In this document: positions 47,470-58,225 of the stretch, in pieces
How the letters are laid out: every line of letters starts with the position of its first letter
How positions within the stretch are numbered: position 1 is the first letter of the stretch
From: Clitoria ternatea
Lineage: Eukaryota; Streptophyta; Magnoliopsida; Fabales; Fabaceae
Length of the DNA: 64,000 bases
Reading direction: 5' to 3'
Assembly: GCA_037962975.1 (NCBI GenBank)
Contig: CM075671.1
Location: forward strand, 38,154,501 to 38,218,500
Program-made: the position numbers and the translations under genes
The notes under the pieces: model-generated
What the model saw: the letters and a program-made list of their open reading frames with translations, nothing else
Told to the model about the DNA's origin: nothing
The model's database searches: none

Positions 47470-48192
47470 CTTACAACTAGCTAACTAACTAACTAATTAC
47501 AAGAGACACTTAATTAACAATTAAATTAACTAACTAATTACATGAATACAGAGAAATAATTAATTAAAAGACATTACTTAAATTACTAAGGTACAACAGA
47601 AATGGCAACTGATATAAAATAATTAAAAAAACCACTACAGCTTGACATTAAAGGAGAAGGAAACACTGGACAAGGAGAATTCAAGCTTAAGCTTGACCCA
47701 AGGGGGCTTGAGCCTGATGTAAAATTCAGGGTGTAGTGAAGTCACTCTTACGCGTGACTATGGTCCTCTTGAGCATGGTCGCATTACTTTGATACATGCA
47801 TGAAGTTTTACGTGGATTGCAAGGCTCACGCTTAAGCGTGGCTTTCATGCGCTTGAGCGTGGATTGTCTTTTGACATCACGCTTGAGTGGGGAACTCCCT
47901 CGCTTGAGCTTGATCGTGTCCCTGATCCTGCAAAATGTAAACAAATAAATGCCTAGTGTATGTACGCTGGCTGTCTAGCGTATGTACGCTGGGTTAGTGA
48001 ATTTACAAATAAACAAATTTCCTTATATACTTATCTTTTTACCCATTTTCTTACATAATTCAAACACTTTTGAATTAAATAAATAAAACCAGAATTAATG
48101 ATAATTTATTAAATAACAATGCCAACTAAACAAAATTAAATGGATTAAGTTAAATTAAAGGTGAAATTATTAAGTCTTTTCAAGACTTATCA
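46592..48192. mobile_element. Solo LTR, 1601 bp, family not certain
   Basis: Ends TGATGCATAAATC and GACTTATCA with a GCTGC duplication. It includes a GCAAGTGCACCAATCG segment near 46655 and CTACAGGGATTGAGGTAATTACC near 46695, which recall Athila-like LTRs, but there is no internal region to settle this. A (TA)n run is at 47436-47469. CGCTTAAGCG-type palindromes lie at 47825-47915 and two arms AGCGTATGTACGCT near 47975. Orientation is not assigned. Confidence 0.8.
47436..47469. repeat. TA dinucleotide microsatellite
   Basis: About 17 uninterrupted AT/TA units inside the solo LTR. Confidence 0.9.
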
Positions 48193-48197
48193 GCTGC
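48193..48197. repeat. Target site duplication GCTGC, right
   Basis: Second copy. The Tat sequence CAGGGATATCTTG continues after it. Confidence 0.85.
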
Positions 48198-49289
48198 CAG
48201 GGATATCTTGTGAAGGGCATCCACCACTACCCAAGATCCCTCGGTTAGTTTTTCCTCCTCAACAATATATGCTAAGTTTTCCATCAAAAAATACTAGTGT
48301 GTCCAATCGGTATGAAATAAGAATATCCCCTCCTTATCCTTCTGGAAAGGGGATGAGACACTGATTGTCTTGCCCAATTCTACAAAGGCTTTAAAATTCA
48401 CGATATCGCTTTAACATCAGAGATTTACAAAGCCCAGTCCTCCACTTGGATTCCATTAGTGCAGTACACGGGCATAGTGAAAAAATATAGCAACAGTGGG
48501 GTGAATCCTAGGTGCTTGGCCAAGACCTCAAGGGATAACACCAGGCCTCATCTGGCTAGTGCAGCTCTAAATGAAGTATCCAAAAATTTGACCACCCTTA
48601 TCTCAAATTTATTAAAAGGTAGTCGCAATCCCACCTTGGTGAAAAGAATCTCATACATGAAGAAAAACCACTGTCGGGGCTTACAGCAGACTTAGTCATT
48701 ATATAGCGACGTAGATCGGGGTGAGCTAGTCTTTGTACTTGCTAAACCTCCAGATCCATCTTGCATCCAGTGTAACCCCGTCATTACCTATAGTATAGTA
48801 GCTGGGGATGTTTAAAATTTCTTTTTCAACTTATAATTATAGGTCTTGGGCCTTAGGGCTATCTAATTGATCTCGTCCGCCAACATGGTGTTGTCTTCAA
48901 GATCAGCTGTGATGCATAAACTTTCAGTCATCATCTTGTTCACTGTGTATTTAAGAAAAGGAACATTCTCATAAAAATCTATGTCATTTGCATAATAATG
49001 CACCACGTTTGAATCCATATCATGAGTAGGTGACGATTCTGGCAATGGGGAATAGGCAGATGTTGGGTCGTAAGAAGTGGTTAGCGATTCTGATAAAAAT
49101 GTTAAGGCCCTAAGTTCCCCTAACATCAGAGTAGATAAGGTGGCTTCTCTTGGACATTTCCTAACCCACCTATGTATATCTGTTGTGTTTGAATATGACT
49201 ACAGGTTCAAGGATTTTGATAATGACAAAGGACTCTTGAAGAAATTCTTGCAAAAACAAAGACTCAAAATCAGACCCAGAAAAACTGCG

Positions 49290-49765
49290 CAGCTAATCGA
49301 TTAGGGAGCTCAAGCTAATCGATTAGGCAGCTTCTGTTTTTGAATTAAGAGTATCAGGAACATAATCTAATTGATTAGATAGAGTATGCTAGTCGATTAC
49401 CAAGATACTGGAATGACACTAATCGATTACCCAAATGACATAATCGATTACCAACATCAAAAACTGAATTAAATGCAAAAGGTACATATGATAATCGATT
49501 ACAGGACTTCAGCCAATCGATTACCAAGCTACTGGAACGACACTAATCGATTACACATGTGTGCTAATTGATTACCAAGATCAAGAACTGAATTAAATGC
49601 ATCAGGGGTTATAGTTAATCGATTACAGACCAAGATCTAATCGATTACAGTCATTCTGACTTGAAGCTAATCGATTACACACAAAGGGCTAATCGATTAC
49701 AGCACATACTGGACTGAAAAATTCAAAGTGTAATCGATTACAGCTCGATGAGTAATCGATTACGA
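49290..49765. repeat. TAATCGATTA palindrome array
   Basis: About 16 copies of the self-complementary ten-mer TAATCGATTA or one-base variants, mostly extended to TAATCGATTACAG or ...ACC, spaced 15-50 bases with unrelated spacers. It occupies the same position in the LTR (after the GATAATGACAAA start, before the TATA box) as the CGCTYAAGCG array of the other Copia LTR. Confidence 0.9.
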
Positions 49766-49872
49766 TAGTGGGAAAACACTTTTTAGTGGGAAAAACAGCT
49801 CACATTTCCATCACTTCTCAGATGCCCACTAACTTGCAACGGCTAGGGACTTCACCAAGCTCTGCCATGGCT

Positions 49873-49880
49873 CTATAAAT
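49873..49880 (+). promoter_or_regulatory. TATA box of the Copia-type solo LTR
   Basis: CTATAAAT preceded by GGCT, about 100 bases after the last palindrome of the array. Confidence 0.7.
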
Positions 49881-51298
49881 GCAAGGAAAACACAAGCACA
49901 AAATACACAACAAGAAGTTATCATTCCTTACCTTTATTTGTGCTTAGTGAGTTTGTTCTTGTATATACTCTGAAATTTCAAGCCTAGAACTTGTATATCC
50001 TCTCATCTTGAGAGTTAGAATTTGTGTGAGCTTTCACTTATACATCTAATCTATTAAGAGAGTTATTTGCTTGTAAACACTACACCAAACACAAAGGTTT
50101 TCACTCTAGGTTGAGTGGTCACAAAGGTTGGGGTTCAACCTTTGGGTATTGAGAGTTTGAGAGATTGGGTGGGTTACCCTTGTGCTACTAAGGATTGAGT
50201 TCTTGAGTGTGGGACACTAGGAAGCCGCAATTGCTCATAGCTTGTATCTCTAAACTTCAATAGTGGAAATCCTTCAAGTGGGTTGTTTGAAGGCGAGACG
50301 TACACCGGGGTTGGTGGAACTCGTTAAATTGGTTTGCAAGCTCTTCTCCCTTACTCTTTTACTTTTATATACTGCACTTAATTGATTTGTTATGACTGAT
50401 TGTGGTTAGGATACTTAAGATTGCTTGAATTAGTTAACTTTGAACATTACATACCAAGTGTTTGATAAATTGTCTCAGCTATATCTACCTCTTGTTCTGC
50501 ATTGTCTTTTGCATTATACTTAACTTCACTTGCATAATTTCTAAACTTGTGATAAAAGAACTAAGTTCAAAGGCATTCCAAGTAAAGTTTTAAAAACTCA
50601 ATTCACCCCCCTCTTGAGTATTGAGGCCACTTGAATAACATCTACTTGTGAAACTCGTAGCTCACATAGGGGTCCCACAGACAGCCACAACGGTGGCTTG
50701 GAGAGGATCTCCACAAAATCGTCCCTCACATAGTTGTCCCCTGAATATCAGTTTAACATTTTCTAACAAAATAAATAAGTGTAAAAGAAAGAGTTCAAGT
50801 TTGAAGTGCTACCTGTGGGGATTACTCTTGCTATTTTTCTAGTACGAGCAAAGGTATTAAGCAAGATGAAAAGCAGTGCACACCGGAGGAGTAAAGTTTC
50901 TCTAGAGTCGAAAGTAAATTAAGGATCCTTTGGCCATTGCCTTCTATTTATAAAAGGCTTAGAGGGAAATGTGCTGGAAGGTGAATAGACACGGCCCAAA
51001 GGACGCAGTGGAATACGAAGTGACACAGCTCATAAATCTCAAAAAGGAATGTCGTTTAGCTACCAAATAACACAACTGCTCTAACATCCCAGAAGCCCAA
51101 GCATCGCACTAATTAGAAGGTGTCATATGTCATTATATTGAATTTAAATTTTATTTTCCAAACTTTCTCTTATTTTATCCTCAAAATATTCCTTAAAAGC
51201 CAACTAAAAAAATGACATCACGACCAAATAAATCGTACCATGACTTAAAACATACGCAAGATAACATGTGATATAGCTTATTAGAGCAACACCATCAC

Positions 51299-52084
51299 GA
51301 CCAAATGCTTTCCTCACATGGTTTAGTGTTTCACTCTTCTCTCAGTGGATAGGTTCAATTGCATGCACTCATCACCTGTATAATTGTCAGATCAATATAG
51401 GCTTGCAACAGTTCTAAACATCATGACATATGCTAACACAATTAGATCAGTAAGGGCTTTTTAAGCTTGTAATGGGGTTAGGCTGCAGGCTCTATTTTGG
51501 TTTTTCTAGTCAATATTGGGTTAAAAGATGTGCCCACTGATGCCTTGCCTCAATCTTAACTTAAATGCCTCTACTAACTAACTCTTTGCTTTCATTATAT
51601 ATTCTTTTCAGATGAAAGATACTCGAATACTTATGGTGCTTTGCACCTTCTTCTCTTTCAGTCCTTTGGACTCTTCCTTTCTTTCTTTTTTTTCTTTTTC
51701 ATTTTTTTCAATACCATTTTTCTTTTATTGTGGTGCTTTGCACCTTTGTTTTGTTGATTTTTCACTTTTCTTTTACTTTTGTTGTTCTTCCTTTCATTTC
51801 TTTTTTTTTCTTCAAAATCTTCATCTATAATTAAGGCCAGAGTATGTCCTTTATTTGTTGTTAGGCACACTTCTCATCCCTAAACTTAGAACTTTCTAGT
51901 CCCTAGCAATAAGATAAGACTTAGCAATCCATCAGTAGTACATCCAGGGATAATTCATTTGGTTTTTTCTTAGATACATAGGCTTGTAAAGTTAGGTACA
52001 TGATCAGAATGAAAGGGTCTCAGGCTCAAACATAATTATTGGGTCAAAGGATAATTAACAATATTAGGGTCTCAGACTCAAACA
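51299..52084. other. Unclassified repeat-like stretch with T-rich tract
   Basis: No supported gene. 51655-51825 is nearly all C and T on the plus strand. GGGTCTCAGRCTCAAACAT occurs twice (about 52016 and 52067), the second copy touching the left border of the LTR remnant at 52085. This may be leader or LTR sequence of another gypsy element. ORFs on both strands here follow the base bias only. Confidence 0.4.
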
Positions 52085-52329
52085 TAAGCGAATCAGGGTC
52101 TCGCTCAAGCGAGTGACCCCCTGTCTTCATCTTTCTCCTTTCGCTGATTCTAATCAATCCCATTTTATTAATGGACCTATTTCTGATCGGTTATTATTTT
52201 ACGTATGCTTAAGAAAAGTAAATATTATTTTATATTAAGACCTAATTAATTTTCATTAAACGTGAAAAATTATTACGAAAAATGATTAACCGGGTGTAAT
52301 TAAATGGTAAATTGACGCGGGTCGTCACA
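52085..52329 (+). repeat. 5' LTR remnant of the Tekay-like element
   Basis: Only the last 245 bases are present, ending GGGTCGTCACA. It includes one CGCTCAAGCG palindrome. Confidence 0.85.
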
Positions 52330-52330
52330 G

Positions 52331-52344
52331 TTAGTATCAGAGCG
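52331..52344 (+). promoter_or_regulatory. Primer binding site, tRNA-iMet type
   Basis: TTAGTATCAGAGCG begins one base after the LTR and closely resembles the primer site of the large element at 21525-21536 (TAGTATCAGAGC). Confidence 0.8.
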
Positions 52345-52570
52345 GTTCTTTCTAGAGCCGGGTGCATGGGTCAACCCAGTGATTTGTGTGAGTCCTATAC
52401 TGGGTTGTTTTTACATTCTATTGTATTGTGCTTGTGGTTGTCTGTGCAGCTTGGCATCATTCCCTTGGCACTCCAGCGGCGTTGTATTTTATGCGTGAGG
52501 TAAATATCCGACTCCCTGGTAGATCATTGGTTATTAATGGTGATGTGTTTGTTCATTGTAGAATTACATT

Positions 52571-53765
52571 ATGGCTGAAGGAACTAGTTCTGGTGAAGGA
52601 GATGACTTCTTCTCGAGATTTTCCCAATTGATGAGTAGGAACGAATCTAGTCCCACTCTTGATAAATTCCTAAAAAGGAACCCCCCTGCTTATAAAGGAG
52701 GGCATGATTACGATGGGGCGTATGTTTGGATAAGGGAAATCGAACAAGATTTTAAGTATTTCGAGTGCTCGGAGGAGCAGAAGGTTCAGTTTGCTACTTA
52801 CCAGTTGAAGGACGAGGCTAGGATATGGTGGTCGAGGACCAAGGTACAGATGAATGCGGCGAGTGAACCGCTAGTGTGGGAGAATTTTCCGTAGGAGGTT
52901 TCTTGTCAAGTACTTTCCAGATAATTACAAAATCCGAAAGGAAATGGAGTTTCTGAGGCTGGAACAGGGCTGAATGTCAGTGGCCGAGTATACTACTAAG
53001 TTTGACGAGTTGTGTGATTTCTATCACCCTTTCTCATTGGAAGGAACCGAGGGTAGTAAGTGTGCCAAGTATGAGGCGGGATTGTGAATTGAACTTCGTA
53101 GTGTTATTGTGCCGATGGAGATTCAGGATTATCCGACTTTGGTAAACAAGGCTAGGTTGACCAAGGAAGTGCAATTACAGAGGACATTTCAGCCGAAAGA
53201 TAAGAGACCGCTGAAGGCAAGAGGATTCAGCTTCAAGAAAATGGGTCAGTTCTTTCGTGGCGGTAAGTCGTCCGTTACGTCTTCTTCCTCTTCTGGTCGA
53301 GGTTCTACTGGTCGTTTTGGTAGTCAGTCGGGTAGCCGCGCATGCTATAATTGTGGCCAGGAGGGCCATATTTCGAAACACTGTCCGGCTGGTGAGATCG
53401 TTTGTTTCCAATGTAGACAACCGGGACACCTTAGGCCCGATTGCCCACAGAGACAACAACCAAGTGGGCATGGCAACCGCGCCAACACTTCTGGGACTCG
53501 TGGTGCTAATTTTCCGAGAGGAGGTAGAGGCGGTACTGGTCGTGGAGGCCAACACTCGGGGAGGTCTGATGCTCAGCCTAATGGCGCTCAAAATATTATG
53601 GCCGGGTGAGTATTTTCCTTTGATGCTTCTGAAGTTGCAAGGACCGACAACTTGGTGCATGGTAAGTGCCTTATTCATGGCTATATGGTAGATGTTATTT
53701 ATGATACGGGTGCGACCCATTCTTTTATCTCTGAGAGTTGCGTGCGACTGCTTGGTTTGCCGATG
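52571..53765 (+). pseudogene. Gag and protease of the Tekay-like element, broken
   Basis: The frame starts at ATG 52571. FLKRNPPAYKGGHDYDGAY near 52664-52720 and WWSR near 52828 are gag core motifs. An extra base near 52888 shifts the frame. In the shifted frame, stops stand at about 52972 and 53086, and the frame is then open from 53109. Two CCHC knuckles, CYNCGQEGHISKHC and CFQCRQPGHLRPDC, lie at about 53344-53445, followed by a G/R-rich stretch. A TGA at 53607 precedes the protease, whose active-site DTGATHSF is at 53703-53726. The two-knuckle gag fits Tekay. Homology ends near 53765. Confidence 0.85.
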
Positions 53766-54660
53766 GTGTTAATTGAATTTTATATTACATAGAATGAAAT
53801 AAGTAGATAGATGCTCTAATAAGGTTAACCTTCTTAGGAGGGGATGAGCCTTTTGCAGTGCCTCTACGAGGTGGTTTAAATAAGCGTCACAGGTATATCA
53901 TATTCATATTGTTAGACGATTGATTAATGGGTATTAAGAGAAATTATGAGTAATTGATGAATGACGGTATATGAATGCCTGTATAAGTTGAAGACGATAG
54001 AAGAAGAGTGGTTAGTGATAATTTTCAGTGATATAATTGACGAGGCGATAATTCCCTCAGGAAAGGATTAAAGGAATATATTATATGAATGATGGACAAG
54101 TGAAGTACATATATATATTGAACTGCTACGTACGTGATAAGGGAAGTAGTAAGTGAATGACACTAAAAGGAGTGATTAAAAAGTAATTAAGCAGATAGAT
54201 AATAAGGATGAATAGAAGTTTTACCGAGTCGTTCAGACTTTGTACTGATATTAGTGTTACGTGGGAATCATAGCGGCTGGCCACCGTGGGTTCCTTTTAA
54301 CATTAATTCATTGTCAAGTTGCCAACAGGCGTAGGTGAAGGGATTATGATGTAAACAACTTGCGTATCGATTGATGATGTGAATAGCTGGACTGTATACC
54401 CGACTTTCACCTGGCTTAACTACGAAGTGTTGAACTCTTGAGACTGATCACCTCAGGTAGTTGCACTAGTGGTTGAGGTCGTGTGAAGTCGAGGAGACAG
54501 ACGTGTTCTAGCCAATCTTGGGTGATCATATTTAGAGAAAAGAAGTGTATAATTCATATTTCTGAAATTGGTAAATGATTAAAGATGGGGTAACTTACAC
54601 GTGGAAGTTGGAGTCGGACATAAGACGGGTGTACCCCGATCTTTTTCAGTAAGATGCGTT
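53766..54660 (+). other. Non-coding filler where pol should be
   Basis: About 0.9 kb rich in GATGA, AATGA and AAGTGA runs, with no ORF longer than 60 codons and no pol motif. It may be a diverged spacer or sequence picked up during formation of the derivative. Only the last bases (from 54661) resemble the end of a normal pol. Confidence 0.6.
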
Positions 54661-54697
54661 GATTTCGGGGACGAAATCCCTTTTTATAGGGGGTGGA
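54661..54697 (+). promoter_or_regulatory. Hairpin and polypurine tract of the Tekay-like element
   Basis: GATTTCG-GGGA-CGAAATC (54661-54678) is a perfect seven-base hairpin, followed by CCTTTTTAT and the tract AGGGGGTGGA ending at 54697. Same layout as 18525-18561. Confidence 0.75.
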
Positions 54698-56015
54698 TGT
54701 AATATCCCAGATATTTTAGTAAAATTTTGATGAGTGGAAAATATTAATAAATGTTTTAGAGATTTATTCGATATTTTTATGAATTATTAGGCAATTATAA
54801 ATAATTCACTATGGTGGAATTAAATAAATCTAATTGATTGATTAATTACAAAAAGGGTTAAATGAGGTGAAATAAGAAGAAGGTGAAAGTTTAATTAAAA
54901 CTTTAAAAAAATATATAAAAGGAATGGGGGAAAGGACAGTTTTTCCCCTGGGCTTTAAATAATAAAACCCATGTTATTCCTTATTCATTCACTTTCACGC
55001 GAGCCCACGTCTGCTTCTTTTTTCTCCTTCTGATTCTTCTTCTTCTTCTTCTCCTCACCGCTGCTGAGCTGCATGCCCCAGAGGAAGGTCCATTTCGCAT
55101 CAAAACTTTGAGATAACTACATTTCCGTGACCGTGGTTTCAAGGTGAGTACGATGGACTCTTTAGTTTGAGTTATCTTGTCTCTTTTCATTTTTACTCCC
55201 TGACCAAATGGTCATGCATGGCGGGGTAAGGCTTTGTTTTCCATTCCCCTTGGGTGTGTGAGCCTAAAATGGTCTTTAGAGCAGAGGGTGGTATGACGTT
55301 AATGGGTTTTGCATTCCGACCCCCGTAGGTAGCAGAACGAACATCGGAGGACTGATTGATGAAGTTGTTGTTGGATTCGGAAGTGAAACCGTGAACCCAG
55401 CGCTTAGAGGACGCAATCGACATCAGGAGCAGATCATTGAAGCTTGGAATAGAGGTAAGGGGGTGTTCGGGTTGTAATTAATTAGAATAGGACATATTTT
55501 AGGGTCCGAGTCGTTGAACTGATTGTGAACATGGTAAGAAATGTTGCTGGATGATTGCATGTGTATGTATGTATGAATGTGAATTGTGTATGGTTTATGG
55601 TGATTTTGAGAGTAAAGCGTTGTACCTTATGATGAAATATGGAAGCATAACTTGTGAGAGCTGAGTTATGTGGCTGTCTTCCGAGGTGAGTATATACCAG
55701 CTCCTGATATTTACACATGAGACTGATGAGATTTAGTTGTGTTAATAAAAGTTATGACAGTATGTTGATGAGTTAGCAAGTCGGTTATTCTATATGGTAA
55801 ACACATGTCAACTTCTGATAATTGTGTGTTTGATTAATAATACTTTAATTATATTAAGTTGTATATTATGAATGAGATACCCTGTATACTGTTGAGGGCG
55901 GGGAGTGGTCGTCGGTGTGTTACACGGTCAAGGAGCGGCTCCTGGCAGGCTTCCAGTAAAGGAATTGAATGTTTATGCTATATAATTGATAATGTGTGAT
56001 GGCATTATATTGACG

Positions 56016-56350
56016 GGCTTGACAAGTAGGTCGCCCAGTGGTAATGTAATGGATGGGCTTGACAAGTTGGTCGCCCTGTATTGTGAGCACATGCCAGTTT
56101 CTGGTAGTTGCATCTACTGTTTGTTAATGATATGTAATGATTATAAGATATGATGTGATTATATGGTATGGGATGGCAACGGTATGTATTACCCTCGTTT
56201 TTGGCTTCTATGGTCAAGTCGGACCCAGTTGAGCTACCTAGAGGTCTATGACCCAGTGGTTAAGGGGGAGCCAAGTCGGGCTCAGTGAACCAAGTCGGGT
56301 TCACGGGATGTCAAGTCGGACTCCCAGCTGAAGGCCAGTCCTTTAGTATC
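56016..56350. repeat. Hairpin array with constant AAGTCG loop
   Basis: Stems change but pair around AAGTCG: GGTC/GACC (56212-56225), GAGCC/GGCTC (56268-56283), GTGAACC/GGTTCAC (56285-56304) and GTC/GAC within GGGA..TCCC (56305-56325). Earlier relatives GGGC-TT-GAC-AAGTAG-GTC-GCCC and the same with AAGTTG lie near 56016 and 56056. Close by is the perfect palindrome AGTATCCGGATACT (about 56347). Confidence 0.85.
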
Positions 56351-56436
56351 CGGATACTAGGCGTCAATTTTGTCTGAGAGTCAGTGGTAACAATTGATGA
56401 ATTATTAGTGTTGTGATGATGTGTATGTACTTGGTT

Positions 56437-57240
56437 ATATTTGTCGAGTGTGAATTCTTATATTTACCGAGTGTGGATTGGCTATATTTGCCGAATGTGA
56501 TTGGCTATATTTCTGAGTATGATTTGTTGTATCTGCCGAGTGTGAATTGCTATATTGCTGAGTGAGATTTGCTATACTTGCCGAGTAAGATTTGCTATAT
56601 TTACCGAGTGAGAATTGCTATATTGCTGAGTGAGATTTGCTATATTTGCTGAGTAAGATTTGCTATATTTGCTGAGTGAGAATTGCTATATTTGCTGAGT
56701 GAGAATTGTTATCTTTGCCGAGTGAGAATTGCTATATTGCTGAGTGAGATTTGCTATATTTGCTGAGTAAGATTTGCTATATTTACTGAGTGAGAATTGC
56801 TATATTTGCTGAGTAAGAATTACTATATTGCTGAGTGAGATTTGCTATACTTGCCGAGTGAGAATTGCTATATTTTGCCGAGTGAGAATTGTTATATTGC
56901 TGAGTGAGATTTGCTATACTTGCCGAGTAAGATTTGCTATATTTTTCGAGTGAGAATTGCTATATTGCTGAGTTAGATTTGCTATATTTGCTGAGTAAGA
57001 TTTGCTATATTTGCTGAGTGAGGATTGCTATATTTACTGAGTGAGAATTGCTATATTGCTGAGTGAGATTTGCTATACTTGCCGAGTAAGATTTGCTATA
57101 TTTGCCGAGTGAGAATTGCTATATTGCTGAGTGAGATTTGCTATATTTGCTGAGTAAGATTTGCTATATTTGCTGAGTGAGAATTGCTATATTTGTCAAG
57201 TGAGAACTGCTATATTGCCGAGTGTGATTTGCAATTTATG
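56437..57240. repeat. Minisatellite, 22-23 bp units, in the 3' LTR
   Basis: Roughly 35 units of the form TTGCTATATTTGCYGAGTGAGAA, with variants GAGTAAGAT and a one-base-shorter ATTGCTGAG type. Over much of the array three unit types follow in fixed order, giving a higher-order period of about 68 bases. Each unit carries YGAGTRAG, the reverse of the CACTCGG motif that is scattered in other LTRs. Confidence 0.9.
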
Positions 57241-58225
57241 GATAAAGTAGTCGGACGGAGTTTATATACAAGCATTTTGTTAATTTCCGTTCTAGATTAA
57301 TTATGATGCTAAACACTCACCCTTGTTGTGGTTTTCAATTTAGTAACCGGTGACAGGGAAGAGGTCGGAGCCCTGGAGGTGCGTCAAGCGGAGGATTGAT
57401 GCCAAGGAACCGAGTGATTGTGAAATGAACTGTGTAATGTATAATGAATTCTCCGAGTATGTGATGTTTTACTATGTTGCCCTTGTATGTTGACTAATGA
57501 GCATATGAATTATGTTGCTATGTGATCGGTATTGATTTTCATGAGTGAATTTCGTTGCTGTAGTAAAGTCAATTACCGGACGAAATCTCGCCGAGCGGAT
57601 CCAGTCTTGTCCGAGCGAGGGCCGAGGGAATTTGATCCTGTGCCTATTTCGCTCAAGTGAGTATCCCTCGTCCCCTTCCGAGTGAAGATTAGAATGTTTC
57701 CGAGGGAAGATTAGGATGTTTCTGAGTGAGGTATGCCCGAGAAAACCTCTTCCGAGTAAAGTAAGGTTAGGGTGTTTTCCGAGTGATACATGACCGAGAG
57801 AACCCTTTTCTAAGTGAAGGTTAAGGGGTTCCCGAGTGAGATATGACCGAGTGGACCCATTTCCAAGCAAAAACCGATTTGTTAATTTTCCTTGCATGTC
57901 TCGTGTTTCACTCAGGGTTGAAATGTAGGATTCACTCAAGCGAGTCGGAACTCGCCTAAGCGACCTTCTCGGGTTTCGCCTAAGCGAATCAGGGTCTCGC
58001 TCAAGCGAGTAACCCCCTGTCTTCATCTTTCTCCTTCCGCTGATTCTAATCAATCCCATTTTATTAATGGACCTATTTCTGATCGGTTATTATTTTACGT
58101 ATGCTTAAGAAAAGTAAATATTATTTTATATTAAGACTTAATTAATTTTCATTAAACGCAAAAAATTATTACGAAAAATGATTAACCGGGTGTAATTAAA
58201 TGGCAAATTGACGCGGGTCGTCACA

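Larger units (their letters stand above)
49184..50640 (+). mobile_element. Solo LTR related to the SIRE-like Copia LTR
   Basis: Begins TGTGTTTGAATATG and ends GGCCACTTGAATAACA, both matching the ends of the Copia LTR at 14251-16244 when that is read in its own direction. The target copies are TCTGT (49179-49183) and TCTAC (50641-50645), while the empty-site copy near 59209 has TCTGC, so each has one change. TATA box at 49873. In place of CGCTCAAGCG it has an array of TAATCGATTA. The last 60 bases, complementary to the GAGGGGGG-TGAATTGAG start of the 6666 LTR, are highly conserved between the two. Confidence 0.9.
48198..51298 (-). pseudogene. Tat antisense ORF region, copy 1, with nested solo LTR
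   Basis: Direct copy of 58226-59872, interrupted at 49184 by a Copia-type solo LTR. On the minus strand 49126-48863 is open for 87 codons, starting MLGELRALTF and rich in S, P and D/E, and 48700-48500 encodes a segment resembling the LPF-K/S-F region of the antisense ORF protein found downstream of pol in Tat elements. Many differences from copy 2 are single transitions. The promoter of the antisense ORF would lie around 50700-51200, where the sequence is AT-rich. No function is established for this protein family. Confidence 0.55.
52085..58225 (+). mobile_element. Tekay-like gypsy element lacking reverse transcriptase and integrase
   Basis: Order: a 245-bp remnant of the 5' LTR, iMet-type primer site, gag, protease, 0.9 kb of non-coding DNA, polypurine tract and a full 3528-bp 3' LTR. 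52085-52329 matches 57981-58225 without a length change. The 5' LTR lacks its first 3.28 kb, so the left part was lost by deletion or recombination. Gag and protease resemble the Tekay/Del branch of chromoviruses. Pol after protease is gone, so the element is a derivative that depended on others. Confidence 0.85.
54698..58225 (+). repeat. 3' LTR of the Tekay-like element, 3528 bp
   Basis: Begins TGTAATATCCC and ends GGGTCGTCACA. It has a leader-like CTTCTTCTTCTTC segment (about 55030), a spliced-leader-like GAGGTAAGGGGG (about 55450), hairpins with the AAGTCG loop (56016-56121 and 56212-56121 neighbourhood, listed separately), a 0.8-kb minisatellite, a CCGAGTGA motif field (57590-57870) and four CGCTCAAGCG-type palindromes (57935-58010). 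The minus-strand ORF at 57472-58059 translates the motif field and has no independent support. Confidence 0.88.

Noticed and set aside
49290..49765. Palindromes with unique spacers considered as a CRISPR-like array
   Set aside because: The repeated part is only 10 bp, spacers vary from about 5 to 50 bp, and the array sits inside a plant Copia LTR with matching LTR ends.
51612..51870. F- and S-rich ORF on plus and K-rich ORF on minus strand
   Set aside because: Both follow from the long pyrimidine tract; no gene evidence.
53175..53720. 181-codon minus-strand ORF
   Set aside because: Shadow of the gag zinc-knuckle region on the plus strand, in GC-richer DNA with few stops.
56437..57240. Regular repeats considered as a CRISPR array
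   Set aside because: Units are contiguous 22-23 bp without unique spacers, in a plant LTR; no Cas genes.
57472..58059. 195-codon minus-strand ORF
   Set aside because: Built on the CCGAGTG and CGCTCAAGCG motif field of an LTR; its repeats follow the DNA motif.
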